Positions 29,626 through 39,558 of a stretch of DNA of 64,000 nucleotides are shown here, one piece after another. A model generated the notes under the pieces. The model saw only the letters and a program-made list of their open reading frames with translations. It was not told where the DNA came from and did not search any database. Source of the stretch: Candidatus Andeanibacterium colombiense (GTDB lineage: Bacteria; Pseudomonadota; Alphaproteobacteria; Sphingomonadales; Sphingomonadaceae); contig CP119316.1 of the NCBI GenBank assembly GCA_029202985.1, positions 1,736,001 through 1,800,000 on the forward strand, given 5' to 3'. Position 1 is the stretch's first letter, and each line of letters opens with the position of its first letter. The position numbers were made by a program, and so were the translations under genes.

Positions 29626-32163
29626 TTAGAATTGCCGCCGCAGGCTGACCGTCAGCATGCGCCCGTTCGGATCGACCTCGTCCGGCAGATAGCCCGCCGG
29701 AACGCTGCCGTCTGCGCGGGTCACGCGCTGGTGCCGGTCGAGCAGATTGGCGAGGTCCACGGAGAACTGCGTCTTGGCGAGCCATTTCGGCTTGCCGAAC
29801 AAGCCGATCCGTCCGAGATCGAGCTCGGTTCCGAGTTGCATCGTCAGCAGTGAACCGAACCGGAGATCGCCCGCTCCGCCTGTTCCGGAACGCGTGAAAT
29901 AGGGGTTCTTCTAATCGAGCGAGAGGGCCACGTTGGAGCCTGACCAGCCCAGACGCGCCGCGGCCTGCAGCGTGTGGCGGCTCTGCCCGCCGCCCTCGCC
30001 CTTCAGCCGGTCAAGCTCGGGCAGGCCCTTTCGAATGACCAGACGGTTCTTCAACTGCCAGCTGTGGTTTAGCGAGAGCGACAGGCGCGGACCACGCCGC
30101 CCGCGTTTGGTCTCCGGCACCAGCCCGCCGGGAGCGCCGCCGGTTTCCGCACCGGGCGGCAGCTCCTTCGGTCCGAAAGGAATGGTCCAGTTGAACCTTG
30201 TGCTCAGTGTCTCGCCGAGATCCTGGTCGAAATTGATCGAGCGCTGGTCGATCCGGATCAATTGCCCGGCCGCATCGCGCGTTACCCTGCCCGGAAATGC
30301 CGCCTCGACGTCGGGCGTCAGCGTAGGCAATCCGCCGATCCCGCCGCGCGCCTCGCGCCGCACGTAGCCCAGGTTAAGCGTAGGACCTTCCCAAGACCAC
30401 GGCATGATCGAGAGATCGCCGTTGAAGCCGCGGCTGCTGCCCCGCTTCAACTCCGGATTGCCTCCCGATACCACGGTGACTTCGGCCAGTTCGCCGGTGG
30501 TGTAATCATAGACGCGGACCTGCGGCATCTCGAGCAGCGGCGCGCTCGTCTGGCTCTGATCCGGCACGATACTCTCCAGCGCAATGCGCGAGCTGAGCGT
30601 GAGGCCGACGACCGGGGACCAGTTCACTCTGCCGCCGTAGCGGCCGCGCCAGCCCTCGCCCGTGCTCGACGACAGACTGCCATTAACGGAAATGCCAAGC
30701 TCCCCCAGACCGGGCAGGAAACCTTCGCGCTTGCTCGTCAGCGGGAAATTGACATTGGCGGCGGCATCAGTCCGCTCGCGCGTGATTGCGGAGGCATCCG
30801 CGCCCAGCCCCTCAGTCCGCGAGCTGGAGCGAGTATAGTTGATACTCAGCGACGATCCCACGGCCCCTGCGGGCAGGTGCAGGGGCAACGGGCCGCCGAA
30901 CAGCACATATCCAGACAGTGTCCCGCTCGCAGAGTGAACCCGGTCGGTCTGCGGCGGGCCGAGCGGCAGGGGGCCGAAGGGGTTGAGCGCCGGGTCGTTC
31001 GCCGCGATCGCCGCCTGCGCCTGCCCGAGATCAAATCCGCGCCCGTTCTCGGTTGCAGTTTCCTGCCAGGCATAGCCGAGCGATGCCATCAGATAGTGCT
31101 TGCCGATATCGGCTTCGAAATCCGCCGAAGCATTGATGTTCGACGAGGCCTGCCTGCCGGTGAGCACTTTGCCTTCGAGCAGCCGCGACAGCGTTACGTC
31201 GCTCGCAAAAGGGGAAAAGGGCGACGAGGCCGGGATCAGCAGATCCGCCTCGGCAAGACCGAGCAGGCGGGTGATGTTCTGCTTCCCCGCGGTGAGGCTC
31301 AGCGAAAGGTCGCCCGAGCCGATCGGGCGGCTCATCCCGAGCGTTACGCTGGCATTGCGCCCTTGTGGAAGGATCGAGCGATAGGAGGCATCGTCGCGCG
31401 GGCCGGGCTTGCCTGCCCCTGCGGCGAAAGCGGCCAACGGAAGGGCGCCGTCGCTCGCGGCGGCGGGGACAGACAGGCTCGTCACCGGAAACCCGGCGAT
31501 CTCGGACAACGCCGGGTCGATCTCGCCCCCCTGAGCCGCGGCAAGATTGCCGCCGGTCGAGGCCATGCCCGGGAACGGCGAAACCTTCCGTTCGGATTGC
31601 AGCAACGCGCTGGAACGGCCGAGCGTGACCGAGGCATTCCAGCGCTGCGGTCCCTCGACCGAAAAATATTGCGCCGAAACCTGCCCGATGCCGTAACCGC
31701 CCCGGACCGGCGCCGAGAAACCGCCGGAGTCGGCGAGGTTGGAAAACGATTTCTTGAGCACGAGATTGACCACGCGCTTGTCGGGCGAAATCCCGTACTG
31801 CCCGGCGGCCTGCCCAGGCAGGATTTCGATCCGCTGAAGCGCCTCCGGCGGGTAGGAGGCGATCGACTTGGGATCGCCGATCCGCTGCCCGTTGACGAGG
31901 ATCTCAGGCTGCTTGCCCGAACCGTCGATCAGCGGCGAGATTTGCTTGAGCAGATCGGCGACGGAATCGCTGCCGTAATCGGAGATATCCTCCTCATCGA
32001 GTTCACGCTCGCTCGCGACCTTCGCTTCGCCGTAGCGCTTCGCGGTAACGACGATGTCGGCATCGGACTTCGGCTCAACGGCAACCGCCTGGCCCTCGGC
32101 AAGCGAGGACCAGGCCAGCAGCGTTCCGCAACAAAGGGGGCCAAGGAGAGGCCTGAAAATCAC
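29626..32163 (-). pseudogene. TonB-dependent receptor H (no STN), interrupted by one in-frame amber codon
   Basis: The frame from 32163 encodes 750 residues: signal peptide, TonB-box-like DADIVVTAKRYGEAKV, plug (PEILVNGQRIGDPKSIAS, YPPEALQRIEILPGQAAGQY) and most of a barrel. A TAG at 29911-29913 stops it after VALSLD. The same frame continues for 94 more residues with normal barrel sequence (KNPYFTRSG ... GRMLTVSLRRQF) and a proper C-terminal Phe, then TAA. Without read-through the last strands are lost and assembly should fail. Either a recent nonsense mutation, a sequencing error or suppression. It lies 49 bp after the AAA ATPase gene 32213-33757 and is probably in its operon. It is unlike receptors A-G: no STN domain, no linked FecR. 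Confidence 0.85.
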
Positions 32164-32212
32164 GGACGGAAACTGCCCGCGCGCCGGAGTACGCGGGCAG
32201 CGATCCTTTTGC

Positions 32213-33757
32213 TTAGTCGCAGTTCCCCTCGGTGCAGGGCGGCGGTGCCAGAACCCGCGGCAGCTTCGCCCGCTTGGCGCGCGGCTTGCCGGCGAGGTCC
32301 GAAAGCATCGCCTTGCGATCCTGGATCTCGTCGGCGGCGCGGAGGAGATATTCCTCGAAGGTCTTCACCTCGCGCTGCTTGTGACGGTCGAACGCGATAT
32401 GGCCGCGGGCATCGCCGACCAGCCCGCGAAGGTCCGCCGGCACGAAGCCTTCGGTCGCATTCACCAGCGCCTGTTCGTCGAACGCCTTCAGATCGTCGGG
32501 CAGCGACTGCGCATAGTAGCGGATGATGTCGGTGCGCTTCTGAGCATCCGGAAGCTCCATGTGCAGCCACACTTCGACGCGGCCCGAACGCACGATCGCC
32601 GGCGGCATGTCGGCCACATCCATCGCGGTCATGATGATGCAGACGTTGCCGATGCTCTCACTCTCGAGACCGTCGAGTTTGGTCAGGAGCTTACGCGCGA
32701 AGCCGGAGTTCTCCCCGTTCTTGAAGATCACGTCGGCATCGTCGATGAAGAATACCGCCGGCGAGGAGGCTTCCGCTGCCGCGAGCAGCTTGTCAGCATT
32801 CTCCGGCTTGACCGAACCATCCATGATGAAGAACTTGCCCTTCATCTGGCGGGCGAGCGCCCGGCCGATCGTGGTCTTGCCCGTGCCCGGCTCGCCGTGC
32901 AGCAGGATGCCGCGGGCTGGCCTGAGGCCGAGTTCACGCGCCAGTTCCGGCTGGGTCATCGGGATCACGATCGTGCGCATCAGCTCGCGCGTGATCGCGT
33001 CGATCCCCACCAGGCTGTCGAGCGAGACGTCCTCCACATCGTCGACGACGAGGTTCGAACGCGCCTTGATCTGATCCATCGTTTCGATGAACTGTTCCGC
33101 CGAAGGCTGGAGGATGTCCTTTTCCTTCAGCAGGTTCATCGCGGCCGAGATCTGGTAGGCGGTGAGCTTGCGGTAAGTGCGCGAAACCTTGTCCGAATCG
33201 AAATTAGGCGCGAGCGCGGTCGCCCGGTTCTGGATGATCGCCAGATAGTCCTCCGCAGCGAGGCCGTCCATTTCGACAACAGCGGCTTTGGTCTCGTTGT
33301 TCGAGCTCAAGCGGTCGGCCGTCGCGATCACGAGCTTCACGCCCGCCGCCATGATCTTCTCATACACCGCTGCCATCACATGCGGCAGATAGCGCGGACG
33401 GTCGACGAATGCGTCGCCGCCCAAGCCATCGAACATCGTGACGTCTTCGACGAATACGAGATCGTCGTGACTGAACGCCTTGACGACAAAGTCCACCAGG
33501 GTTTCGACCGCATTGCCGGCGCCACGCTTGGTGATTTCATTGACGACCTGGTCGAGCGAATAGACGCTGCCGCCAAGCTGCGACTGGAGGTGCGAGACCA
33601 CCAGCGACTTGCCCGAGCCGACATCGCCCTTGATCACGGTGATCGCGGCACCTGCGATGGTCGCCAGCGCGTGCTCATAGGCACGCTTCTGGCTGGGGGT
33701 GAGACTGTAGAGACTGTTCGCGCCCTGCACGGGCGTGTTTTCGCGAGTCATAAGCAT
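32213..33757 (-). CDS. double-P-loop AAA ATPase 1
   Basis: A 514-residue cytoplasmic protein with two nucleotide-binding modules. The N-terminal one has Walker A GDVGSGKS (residues 44-51) and a Walker-B-like DDLVFVEDV (98-106). The C-terminal AAA module has GEPGTGKT (288-295), Walker B VFFIDDADVI (335-344) with Asp in place of the usual catalytic Glu, and IVRSGR (388-393) at the arginine-finger position. The tail is basic and ends in CTEGNCD. It is a paralogue of AAA ATPase 2 upstream (both start LTPSQK...). Operon: AAA2, AAA1, receptor H. Function unknown; AAA modules usually remodel proteins. Start at 33757 has AGGA upstream. Confidence 0.85.
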   Translation of the reverse strand: MLMTRENTPVQGANSLYSLTPSQKRAYEHALATIAGAAITVIKGDVGSGKSLVVSHLQSQLGGSVYSLDQVVNEITKRGAGNAVETLVDFVVKAFSHDDLVFVEDVTMFDGLGGDAFVDRPRYLPHVMAAVYEKIMAAGVKLVIATADRLSSNNETKAAVVEMDGLAAEDYLAIIQNRATALAPNFDSDKVSRTYRKLTAYQISAAMNLLKEKDILQPSAEQFIETMDQIKARSNLVVDDVEDVSLDSLVGIDAITRELMRTIVIPMTQPELARELGLRPARGILLHGEPGTGKTTIGRALARQMKGKFFIMDGSVKPENADKLLAAAEASSPAVFFIDDADVIFKNGENSGFARKLLTKLDGLESESIGNVCIIMTAMDVADMPPAIVRSGRVEVWLHMELPDAQKRTDIIRYYAQSLPDDLKAFDEQALVNATEGFVPADLRGLVGDARGHIAFDRHKQREVKTFEEYLLRAADEIQDRKAMLSDLAGKPRAKRAKLPRVLAPPPCTEGNCD

Positions 33758-33822
33758 TGTGAATGTCCTTTGCGGTCGGCGGCGAAGGCGCGCACCGACA
33801 GGAATTGATCGTGGCCTGCGCC

Positions 33823-33852
33823 GGTGAGTCCCCGCCTAAGCGGGAACTCACC
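33823..33852 (-). promoter_or_regulatory. strong intercistronic hairpin between the two AAA genes
   Basis: GGTGAGT-x-CCCGC and GCGGG-x-ACTCACC form a 12-pair stem with one mismatch and a 4-base loop, 11 bp after the AAA2 stop (33863). No T run follows, so it is more likely an mRNA processing or stability element, or attenuator, than a full terminator. Confidence 0.6.
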
Positions 33853-33862
33853 TTCATGCGCG

Positions 33863-35398
33863 TCAGTGATACTGGCGGCCGCCGCGCTTCTGGAAAGCAT
33901 TGTCGGCCAGCTGCTTCTGACCGCGCAGCGCTGCCGCGGCGACGTTCAGATAGGCTTCGAGCGGCTTGACTTCGTCACCCAGATGCCGGTCGAGCGCGAG
34001 ATGCCCGGTCGCATCGGCAACGAGACGGCGCAGGTCCGCCGGCGTGAAGCCTTCCGTCTGCTGCCCCAGCGCCAGAGTGTCGAACTTCGAGGTGCTGATC
34101 GGCAGGCGCTCGACATAGCTTTCGATGATCTCGCTGCGCCCCTTGGCATCGGGCAGCTTCATCTCGAGCCAGACTTCCATACGGCCCGAGCGCAACAGCG
34201 CGAGCGGCAAGCCCTTGAGGTCCATCGCGGTCATCATCACGCAGATGCGGCCCGAGGCCTCGTTCATCAGGCCGTCGAGCTGGGTCAGGAGGTAGCGGCC
34301 GAAATAGGCGAGGCGCGGATCGGTGAGGATCACGTCGGCGTCATCGATGAAGATCACCGAGGGCGCATTGCGCTGTGCGGCTTCGAACAGCGCCTGCACC
34401 TTGCTGAAGAACGAGCAGCTCTGGTGATCGAAGTCGCCATCGATCATGAAGAACTTGCCCTGCATCTTGTGCGCCAGCGCGCGGCCGATCGTGGTCTTGC
34501 CGGTGCCCGGAGGGCCATAGAGCAGCACCCCGTGCTTGGCTTCGAGGCCCAGTTCCTTCGCGAGATCCGGTTCCTGCAGCGGCAGCAGGATGGTGCGCTC
34601 GAGCTTCTCGACGATCGCGTCCACACCGACCAGCTTGTCCAGATCGACATTCTCGACCTCGCGGACATCGACGTTGGATTTGAGCAACTGCTCCTGGAGC
34701 ACGTTGATCACGTCCTGAGTCGCCGGGGCTTCGAGCCCCCGCACCTTGAGCAGGTCACACACCATTTTGAGGAAGTAGCCCGAGAGCTTGCGCGAGAAGC
34801 CATAGACCTTCTCGAAATCGATCGCTGCGACCGCGGCGTCGCTGAATTCTTCGATGAAGATGTGCCGGTAGTCGATCTTCTTCAGCGGCTGGAGCGAGAT
34901 CGTGATCGGGCGATAGCGGATCATCTCACCCGCCTGCGCCGCCATGTAGCCCTGGTTGGCGCTGACGACGAACTTCTTGTCCGCGAAATCGACCGCGTCA
35001 TACAGCGCCTTGAACACCGCGTCGAAAGCTTCGGGGCGATGATGGCCATAGGCATGCGAAGCGGCCTGGTAGTCGCCGACGTTGTCGTAATAGACGACGT
35101 CGTAGCCTTCGATGGCTTCCCGGATCGTATCGTAAACGACCTGTTCGTATTCCTGCGGCTCCGACCGCGCATGGGCGCGCAGGATATCCTCGGCATCCAG
35201 GAACTTGCCGCCGGTCTGGCGATGCATCGCGCGCAAGATGGCGCTCTTGCCCATCCCGGCTTCACCTTCGACCAAAATGATCGGGTTGCTGTGAAAGGCC
35301 GCCATGGCCTTGTCGAATGCGAGTTTCTGGGAGGGGGTAAGGCGATCCGGCAGGAGGCCCTGGGTGCGCGTCATCGACGCGAGAACAGGCATGTTCAT
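33863..35398 (-). CDS. double-P-loop AAA ATPase 2
   Basis: A 511-residue paralogue of AAA ATPase 1 and first gene of the cassette. N-terminal P-loop GEAGMGKS (45-52) with a degenerate acidic strand YDVVYYDNV (99-107); C-terminal AAA module with GPPGTGKT (295-302), Walker B IFIDDADVI (349-357), again Asp-Asp, and LLRSGRMEVW around Arg403 and Arg406. The sensor-like MMTAMD is shared with AAA1. Start at 35398 (MNMPVLASMT) has AAGGAAAA nine bases upstream; the in-frame upstream residues are not conserved. The two proteins could form a mixed ring. No substrate is evident; the neighbouring receptor H suggests a cell-envelope or uptake-linked role. Confidence 0.85.
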   Translation of the reverse strand: MNMPVLASMTRTQGLLPDRLTPSQKLAFDKAMAAFHSNPIILVEGEAGMGKSAILRAMHRQTGGKFLDAEDILRAHARSEPQEYEQVVYDTIREAIEGYDVVYYDNVGDYQAASHAYGHHRPEAFDAVFKALYDAVDFADKKFVVSANQGYMAAQAGEMIRYRPITISLQPLKKIDYRHIFIEEFSDAAVAAIDFEKVYGFSRKLSGYFLKMVCDLLKVRGLEAPATQDVINVLQEQLLKSNVDVREVENVDLDKLVGVDAIVEKLERTILLPLQEPDLAKELGLEAKHGVLLYGPPGTGKTTIGRALAHKMQGKFFMIDGDFDHQSCSFFSKVQALFEAAQRNAPSVIFIDDADVILTDPRLAYFGRYLLTQLDGLMNEASGRICVMMTAMDLKGLPLALLRSGRMEVWLEMKLPDAKGRSEIIESYVERLPISTSKFDTLALGQQTEGFTPADLRRLVADATGHLALDRHLGDEVKPLEAYLNVAAAALRGQKQLADNAFQKRGGRQYH

Positions 35399-35580
35399 CG
35401 TTACGTTTTCCTTCGGTTGCTTCGGATGGCGTTTGGTCCCGCTCACCCTACTGTCCGGAATAACGAGCCGACGTCGCGGCACTCGCAAAAGAACGACGAG
35501 GATTTGAACCCAGTTTGGGTGTTTTCACCGCAAACCCTGTATTCGATTTTGCATTTTACTTCGGCTCGAATTCCAAGAAA

Positions 35581-35614
35581 ATGAAAAGGGCGGTCGTCGG
35601 GCCGCCCTTTTCAT
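35581..35614 (-). terminator. terminator after receptor C (bidirectional stem)
   Basis: ATGAAAAGGGCGG and CCGCCCTTTTCAT are perfect 13-bp complements around an 8-base loop. A-tracts on both sides give U-rich ends on either strand. It separates the receptor C transcript from the AAA cassette, 40 bp after the receptor stop. Confidence 0.85.
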
Positions 35615-35654
35615 TCCGTTCTCCGTCACCCTTCGAGCCGGGACAGGTCTCCGA

Positions 35655-38498
35655 TCACCATTTGGCCCGAAGGGTAGCAGTCACATTGCGTGGAGAGCCA
35701 TACCAATTGCCGGAATCAACGCTGCCAACCGTCTGGTAATAGGTCTTATCGAGGACGTTCTCGAGGTTGACCGCAAGCGCCCAGTTGTCGGAGAAGCGAT
35801 AATCTATGCGGCCGGAGACGACTGCATAGGCCGGCACGGTAAAATTATAGTCGTAGCTGCCGCCCGTCGCGCAGCCAGCCTCCCCTGTCACATCGTTCGT
35901 CACGATGAACTCGGAAAGGCAGCCCTCTCCTTCCTGATATCCTGAAGACTGACCGTTCACCCCGCCCGAAAGGGTTAGCCCGCGCAGCAGGCCGCTGGCC
36001 CCGCCCGCCTCGAAATCATAGCTCATCCAAACCTTGTAGAGTTGCTTCGGCTGAAGCGAGACAATCGGCTTATTCTGGCCGTCAATCACTTCGAACCAAG
36101 TACCTTCCTGCTTGGTTTCATTGAAAGTGTAACTACCAGAAACCTGCCAACCCGGCAGGATTTCCCCAGACACCTCAAAATCAATTCCCTTGCTGCGCAG
36201 CGTATGCTCGGGATCCGAGGTGAAACAGCAGCTGTGATTGGCATCGATCGAGCCGTAATTCGGAAACCGGTCGCCATTGCTGGCAACGAAATCGCCCGTG
36301 TCTAGATCGTAAGCGCCATCCAGCGTTCCGAAGCCGCTCTGCTTGATGCGATAGGCGGCAATCGAGAGATTCAAGCGCCCGCCGCGCGCGGACCATTTCG
36401 CCCCCGCTTCGATATTGGAGCCGGTCACCGGCCCAATCGGCTGGAGGTTTGTGGTCAGATAGGTGGATTGGCTCTGATAGATGTCCGTATAGCCGACGTA
36501 GGCGGTAAGTTGCTTGGTGATGTCGAACGAGAGATTGACTGGAGGCGGCCAACTGAAATCATCGTCGCTATATGCCGCGTTCGCGCCACCATATGGATCG
36601 CCCACCTCCAACGAGGCGCAGGTGCCCGTCGTGTTGATGCAGAAATTGTTGTAGGCGTATTTGTATTCGTAGCGGCTCCAGCGCAACCCGGTCGTCAGGT
36701 GAAACCGGTTGAAAGCGGTGAGGCGCAGATTCATGTAAGCACCCGATTGCGCCCGCTCATTTATCGAGGTGAGGGAGCTGGCCAGCGGATTGCTCGGCTC
36801 GTTATAGATGGGATCGTAAGGATCGAAATCGAAGAGATTGATCGGCGGCGTTCGCGGCGCGATCGTGCCCGCTGGGCAAGGTTTGCTTAGCGAGGTTGTG
36901 TAGCAATATCGCGGGCCGCCGGGATAGGGCTGATAAGGTGCGCTCGCCGAACTGGTGATGAGAGTGGTATAAGCGACCTGCCCCCCTGCGTCGGCATCGA
37001 CGCGGTTGGCGCCGACGGTAATTTCCTGACGCTGGCCAAACAGTTCGAACGCACCCGTCAGCACTGCCTCGGCTGAAAACTGCTTGGTGGCGTAATCGTT
37101 GTAAGTGCCCCGTAGCACCGGCCCGAGATCATTGTTGGGATTGACCGCGCCGCTTGAGAAACCGAGCTTTTGGGTGCTGCTCTGGCGGGTATGGGTAAGA
37201 TTGACCTTTAGATTCCATTCGTCGCCGAGCTTCTGGTCCAGCCCCCCGAATATCTCGGTGGTATCGAAATCCCAACGGTTCCAAGGAAAAGCCAGCGAAG
37301 TCGATCTCGGCAGCTTCAAGTCGGCGCCAGTGCGGTAGCGTGGAAGGCCGCCATTCCATGGTAGGCTGTCCTGGCGGGTATAATCGATGCCGGCTCTCAG
37401 CGTAGTGGTCGGTGTCGCATCGAATTCAGCGATGCCGTAGATCAGCGTTTTGTTGTCGTTGGCCAGATCGTAGAAATGATGCTGGTCCTGGTAGGTCATC
37501 ACCAGACGTCCGCGCAGCCTTCCATCTAGCGCTAGCGGAGAGGTAGCGTCGGCCACGATACGATAGTTGCTCCAGCTTCCCGCTTGTGCCTCGACCGAAA
37601 ACTGCGAGTGGTCGAGCGGTTTCTTGCGCACGAGGTTTACCGAGCCAGACGGGTCGCCGTAACCATTGAACAGCCCGGACGCGCCGCGAAGAAGTTCCAC
37701 GTGATCGTAAATCGACATGTCGATCTGGGGATAGAAACCGGACTGGACGCCGTCGGCGAACCCGGTCGTGAGCGGAGCGCCGCCATCCACCTGAATGCTG
37801 GTGATCGCGAAGCCGCGCGAATAAAACGTGTTTTCAAGGCTGGTCGTGCCTTGCACGAGCGAGACACCGGGCAGTTGCTTCAGCGCCGAAGTGAAATCCG
37901 TCACATTCTGCTGCTCGAGCCTTTCGCTGGTCAAAACCGAGATCGACTGCGGCACATCTTTCAACGCCTGCGGCACCTTGCTCCCGATCGTCAATGCCCC
38001 GGACGTGAAGCTCCCGGTCCCCTCGGTCGCCGTGATATCCCGCGAGCCATTGACGCCGTTCACTCCGGCCGCTTGCCCCGCGCCGCCGAAATATGGCGAG
38101 CCCTGCACGCCCTCGACACTCACCACGCCCGTCACCTGTTCACCGTCTGCACCGCCTACGCTCATCAGCGTGAAAGTGCGTCCGTCGGTCATCCGGAACG
38201 ATAGGCCGGTACCACCGAGCAGCCGAGCCAGCGCTTCCTGCACGGTGAAACTGCCCGACACGCCGGGCGAGGGCCGCCCGGAAACCAGCTCGGCCGAATA
38301 GGCGAGCTGTACGTCGGCAGCGCGGGCAAATTGCGCAAGCGCCTGGTCGAGCGGCTGGGCCGCGATAGAGTAAGAGCGCTCGGCTTGCGTAGCCGGAGCG
38401 TTCCCGTCTTGCGCAAAGGCCGGTGCGGCGGCGAGCGTAAGGGCGGCGGAAAGGGCGGCGAGCGAAGCACCGCGGGCAAATCGGGCAAGGTCGGTCAC
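35655..38498 (-). CDS. TonB-dependent siderophore-type receptor with STN domain, module C
   Basis: A 947-residue receptor with signal peptide (to about APAFA-QD), STN domain (YSIAAQPLDQALAQFARAAD), GEQVTG, the shared block GSPYFGGAGQAAGVNGVNGS, plug (VPQALKDVPQSISVLTSERL) and barrel ending NVTATLRAKW. Cys motifs: NHSCCFTSD, two spaced pairs and a fourth pair (YCYTTSLSKPCPAG). I prefer the GTG at 38498: it follows GGGGGA at the distance seen before the paralogues and gives a clean signal peptide (start VTDLARFARG). An ATG at 38516 is in frame but overlaps that ribosome-binding site. Linked to FecR C and sigma C upstream on the same strand. Confidence 0.92.
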   Translation of the reverse strand: MTDLARFARGASLAALSAALTLAAAPAFAQDGNAPATQAERSYSIAAQPLDQALAQFARAADVQLAYSAELVSGRPSPGVSGSFTVQEALARLLGGTGLSFRMTDGRTFTLMSVGGADGEQVTGVVSVEGVQGSPYFGGAGQAAGVNGVNGSRDITATEGTGSFTSGALTIGSKVPQALKDVPQSISVLTSERLEQQNVTDFTSALKQLPGVSLVQGTTSLENTFYSRGFAITSIQVDGGAPLTTGFADGVQSGFYPQIDMSIYDHVELLRGASGLFNGYGDPSGSVNLVRKKPLDHSQFSVEAQAGSWSNYRIVADATSPLALDGRLRGRLVMTYQDQHHFYDLANDNKTLIYGIAEFDATPTTTLRAGIDYTRQDSLPWNGGLPRYRTGADLKLPRSTSLAFPWNRWDFDTTEIFGGLDQKLGDEWNLKVNLTHTRQSSTQKLGFSSGAVNPNNDLGPVLRGTYNDYATKQFSAEAVLTGAFELFGQRQEITVGANRVDADAGGQVAYTTLITSSASAPYQPYPGGPRYCYTTSLSKPCPAGTIAPRTPPINLFDFDPYDPIYNEPSNPLASSLTSINERAQSGAYMNLRLTAFNRFHLTTGLRWSRYEYKYAYNNFCINTTGTCASLEVGDPYGGANAAYSDDDFSWPPPVNLSFDITKQLTAYVGYTDIYQSQSTYLTTNLQPIGPVTGSNIEAGAKWSARGGRLNLSIAAYRIKQSGFGTLDGAYDLDTGDFVASNGDRFPNYGSIDANHSCCFTSDPEHTLRSKGIDFEVSGEILPGWQVSGSYTFNETKQEGTWFEVIDGQNKPIVSLQPKQLYKVWMSYDFEAGGASGLLRGLTLSGGVNGQSSGYQEGEGCLSEFIVTNDVTGEAGCATGGSYDYNFTVPAYAVVSGRIDYRFSDNWALAVNLENVLDKTYYQTVGSVDSGNWYGSPRNVTATLRAKW

Positions 38499-38568
38499 GA
38501 TAGCTATATCCCCCATGGACCGCCGGCAGGGAACCATTCCCTCGTTCTCGGCGGCTGGCTGGAGATGT

Positions 38569-38597
38569 GACGCCGGCGCCCGGCGAGTGCCCAACCC
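38569..38597 (-). promoter_or_regulatory. module-C ECF-like promoter before receptor C
   Basis: GGGTTGGGC-N16-CGTC on the minus strand, about 70 bp before the receptor C start; identical elements and spacing recur before fecR C. Confidence 0.6.
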
Positions 38598-38614
38598 TGT
38601 GGGCGGAAGAATGG

Positions 38615-39547
38615 CTACCAGGCGGAAACGAGGATCAAGCCAGGCAGGTGACGAACCCGGGCACCCTGTGAACGGGCCAGCGCGGCGAGGCCTTCTTCCG
38701 CACGGTGGGTCTCGAATATTCCGCCGACCCGAGCTTCCGCCAGCCCGCCCAGCACCATCACCCGGCCGGGGATGTAGTGATCGAGCAAGGCCGCCGCATC
38801 GTCCAGGCGCCGGTCGCGGACGATGATCCGCCCCTCCTGCCAGGCGAGGCGGTCGGGATCCCCGGCGACCCGCGCGACCCCGTCCGTGCCCCAGCGAGCC
38901 GCCTCACCGATCCGGAGCAGGCGCTCTTCGCCCGCGGCCTGCACCTTGACCACGCCGTGGGTTACATCGACCCGGGTGACGCCAGGATCGGTTGTATCGA
39001 CCGCGTAGGCGGTACCGACCGCCGTTGCCGTGCCGCCATTGGCGCTGACCACGAAGGGCCGGCTCCTGTCCGGCTCGACCTCGAACCAGGCACGGCCGCG
39101 CAGCAGGGCGATGTCGCGGCGCTTACGGATGAAATGCACGTCGACCGCGCTGCCGCCATCGAGTAGGATCCGCGACCCGTCCGCCAGCGCGACCTGCACC
39201 GCCGGGCCGTCGGGCGCGGCATAGTCCGGCGGGAAAAGCATTTCGGGCCTAGCCAGCAGCACGGCCGCCAGCAGCGAAGCCGCCAGCGCCCCGCCCGCGA
39301 TCGCCCTGCGGCGCGTGCGCCGGGCCGGTGCGCCTGCGCTCAGCGCAGCCTCGGCCGCCTCGCTCGCTGGGAGCTGCGCATAGAGGCGCCGCGCCGTATC
39401 GAAGGCCGCCGCGCGCGCGGACGATTCGGCCTGCCACGCCGCGAACCCGTCCATCGTCGCCTGGTCGACATTGCCCGAGACGAGTCTCGCCACCCAGGCG
39501 CGTGCGGCGTCCTGCACCTCCTCGTTCGGTTCCGCGATATCCTTCAT
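38615..39547 (-). CDS. FecR-type regulator, module C
   Basis: A 310-residue sensor: cytoplasmic helical N-terminus (DAARAWVARLVSGNVDQATM), membrane span about residues 82-99, periplasmic FecR domain (VQVALADGSRILLDGGSAVD, LLRGRAWFEVEPDRSRPFVV) and C-terminus ending LPGLILVSAW. It follows sigma C by 26 bp; the module-C promoter overlaps the end of sigma C. Expected to relay receptor C occupancy to sigma C. Confidence 0.92.
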   Translation of the reverse strand: MKDIAEPNEEVQDAARAWVARLVSGNVDQATMDGFAAWQAESSARAAAFDTARRLYAQLPASEAAEAALSAGAPARRTRRRAIAGGALAASLLAAVLLARPEMLFPPDYAAPDGPAVQVALADGSRILLDGGSAVDVHFIRKRRDIALLRGRAWFEVEPDRSRPFVVSANGGTATAVGTAYAVDTTDPGVTRVDVTHGVVKVQAAGEERLLRIGEAARWGTDGVARVAGDPDRLAWQEGRIIVRDRRLDDAAALLDHYIPGRVMVLGGLAEARVGGIFETHRAEEGLAALARSQGARVRHLPGLILVSAW

Positions 39548-39558
39548 GGCTGGACGAA

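Noticed and set aside
30262..32526. 754-residue open frame on the plus strand
   Set aside because: Antisense of receptor H and the end of AAA1; arginine-rich composition without domains.
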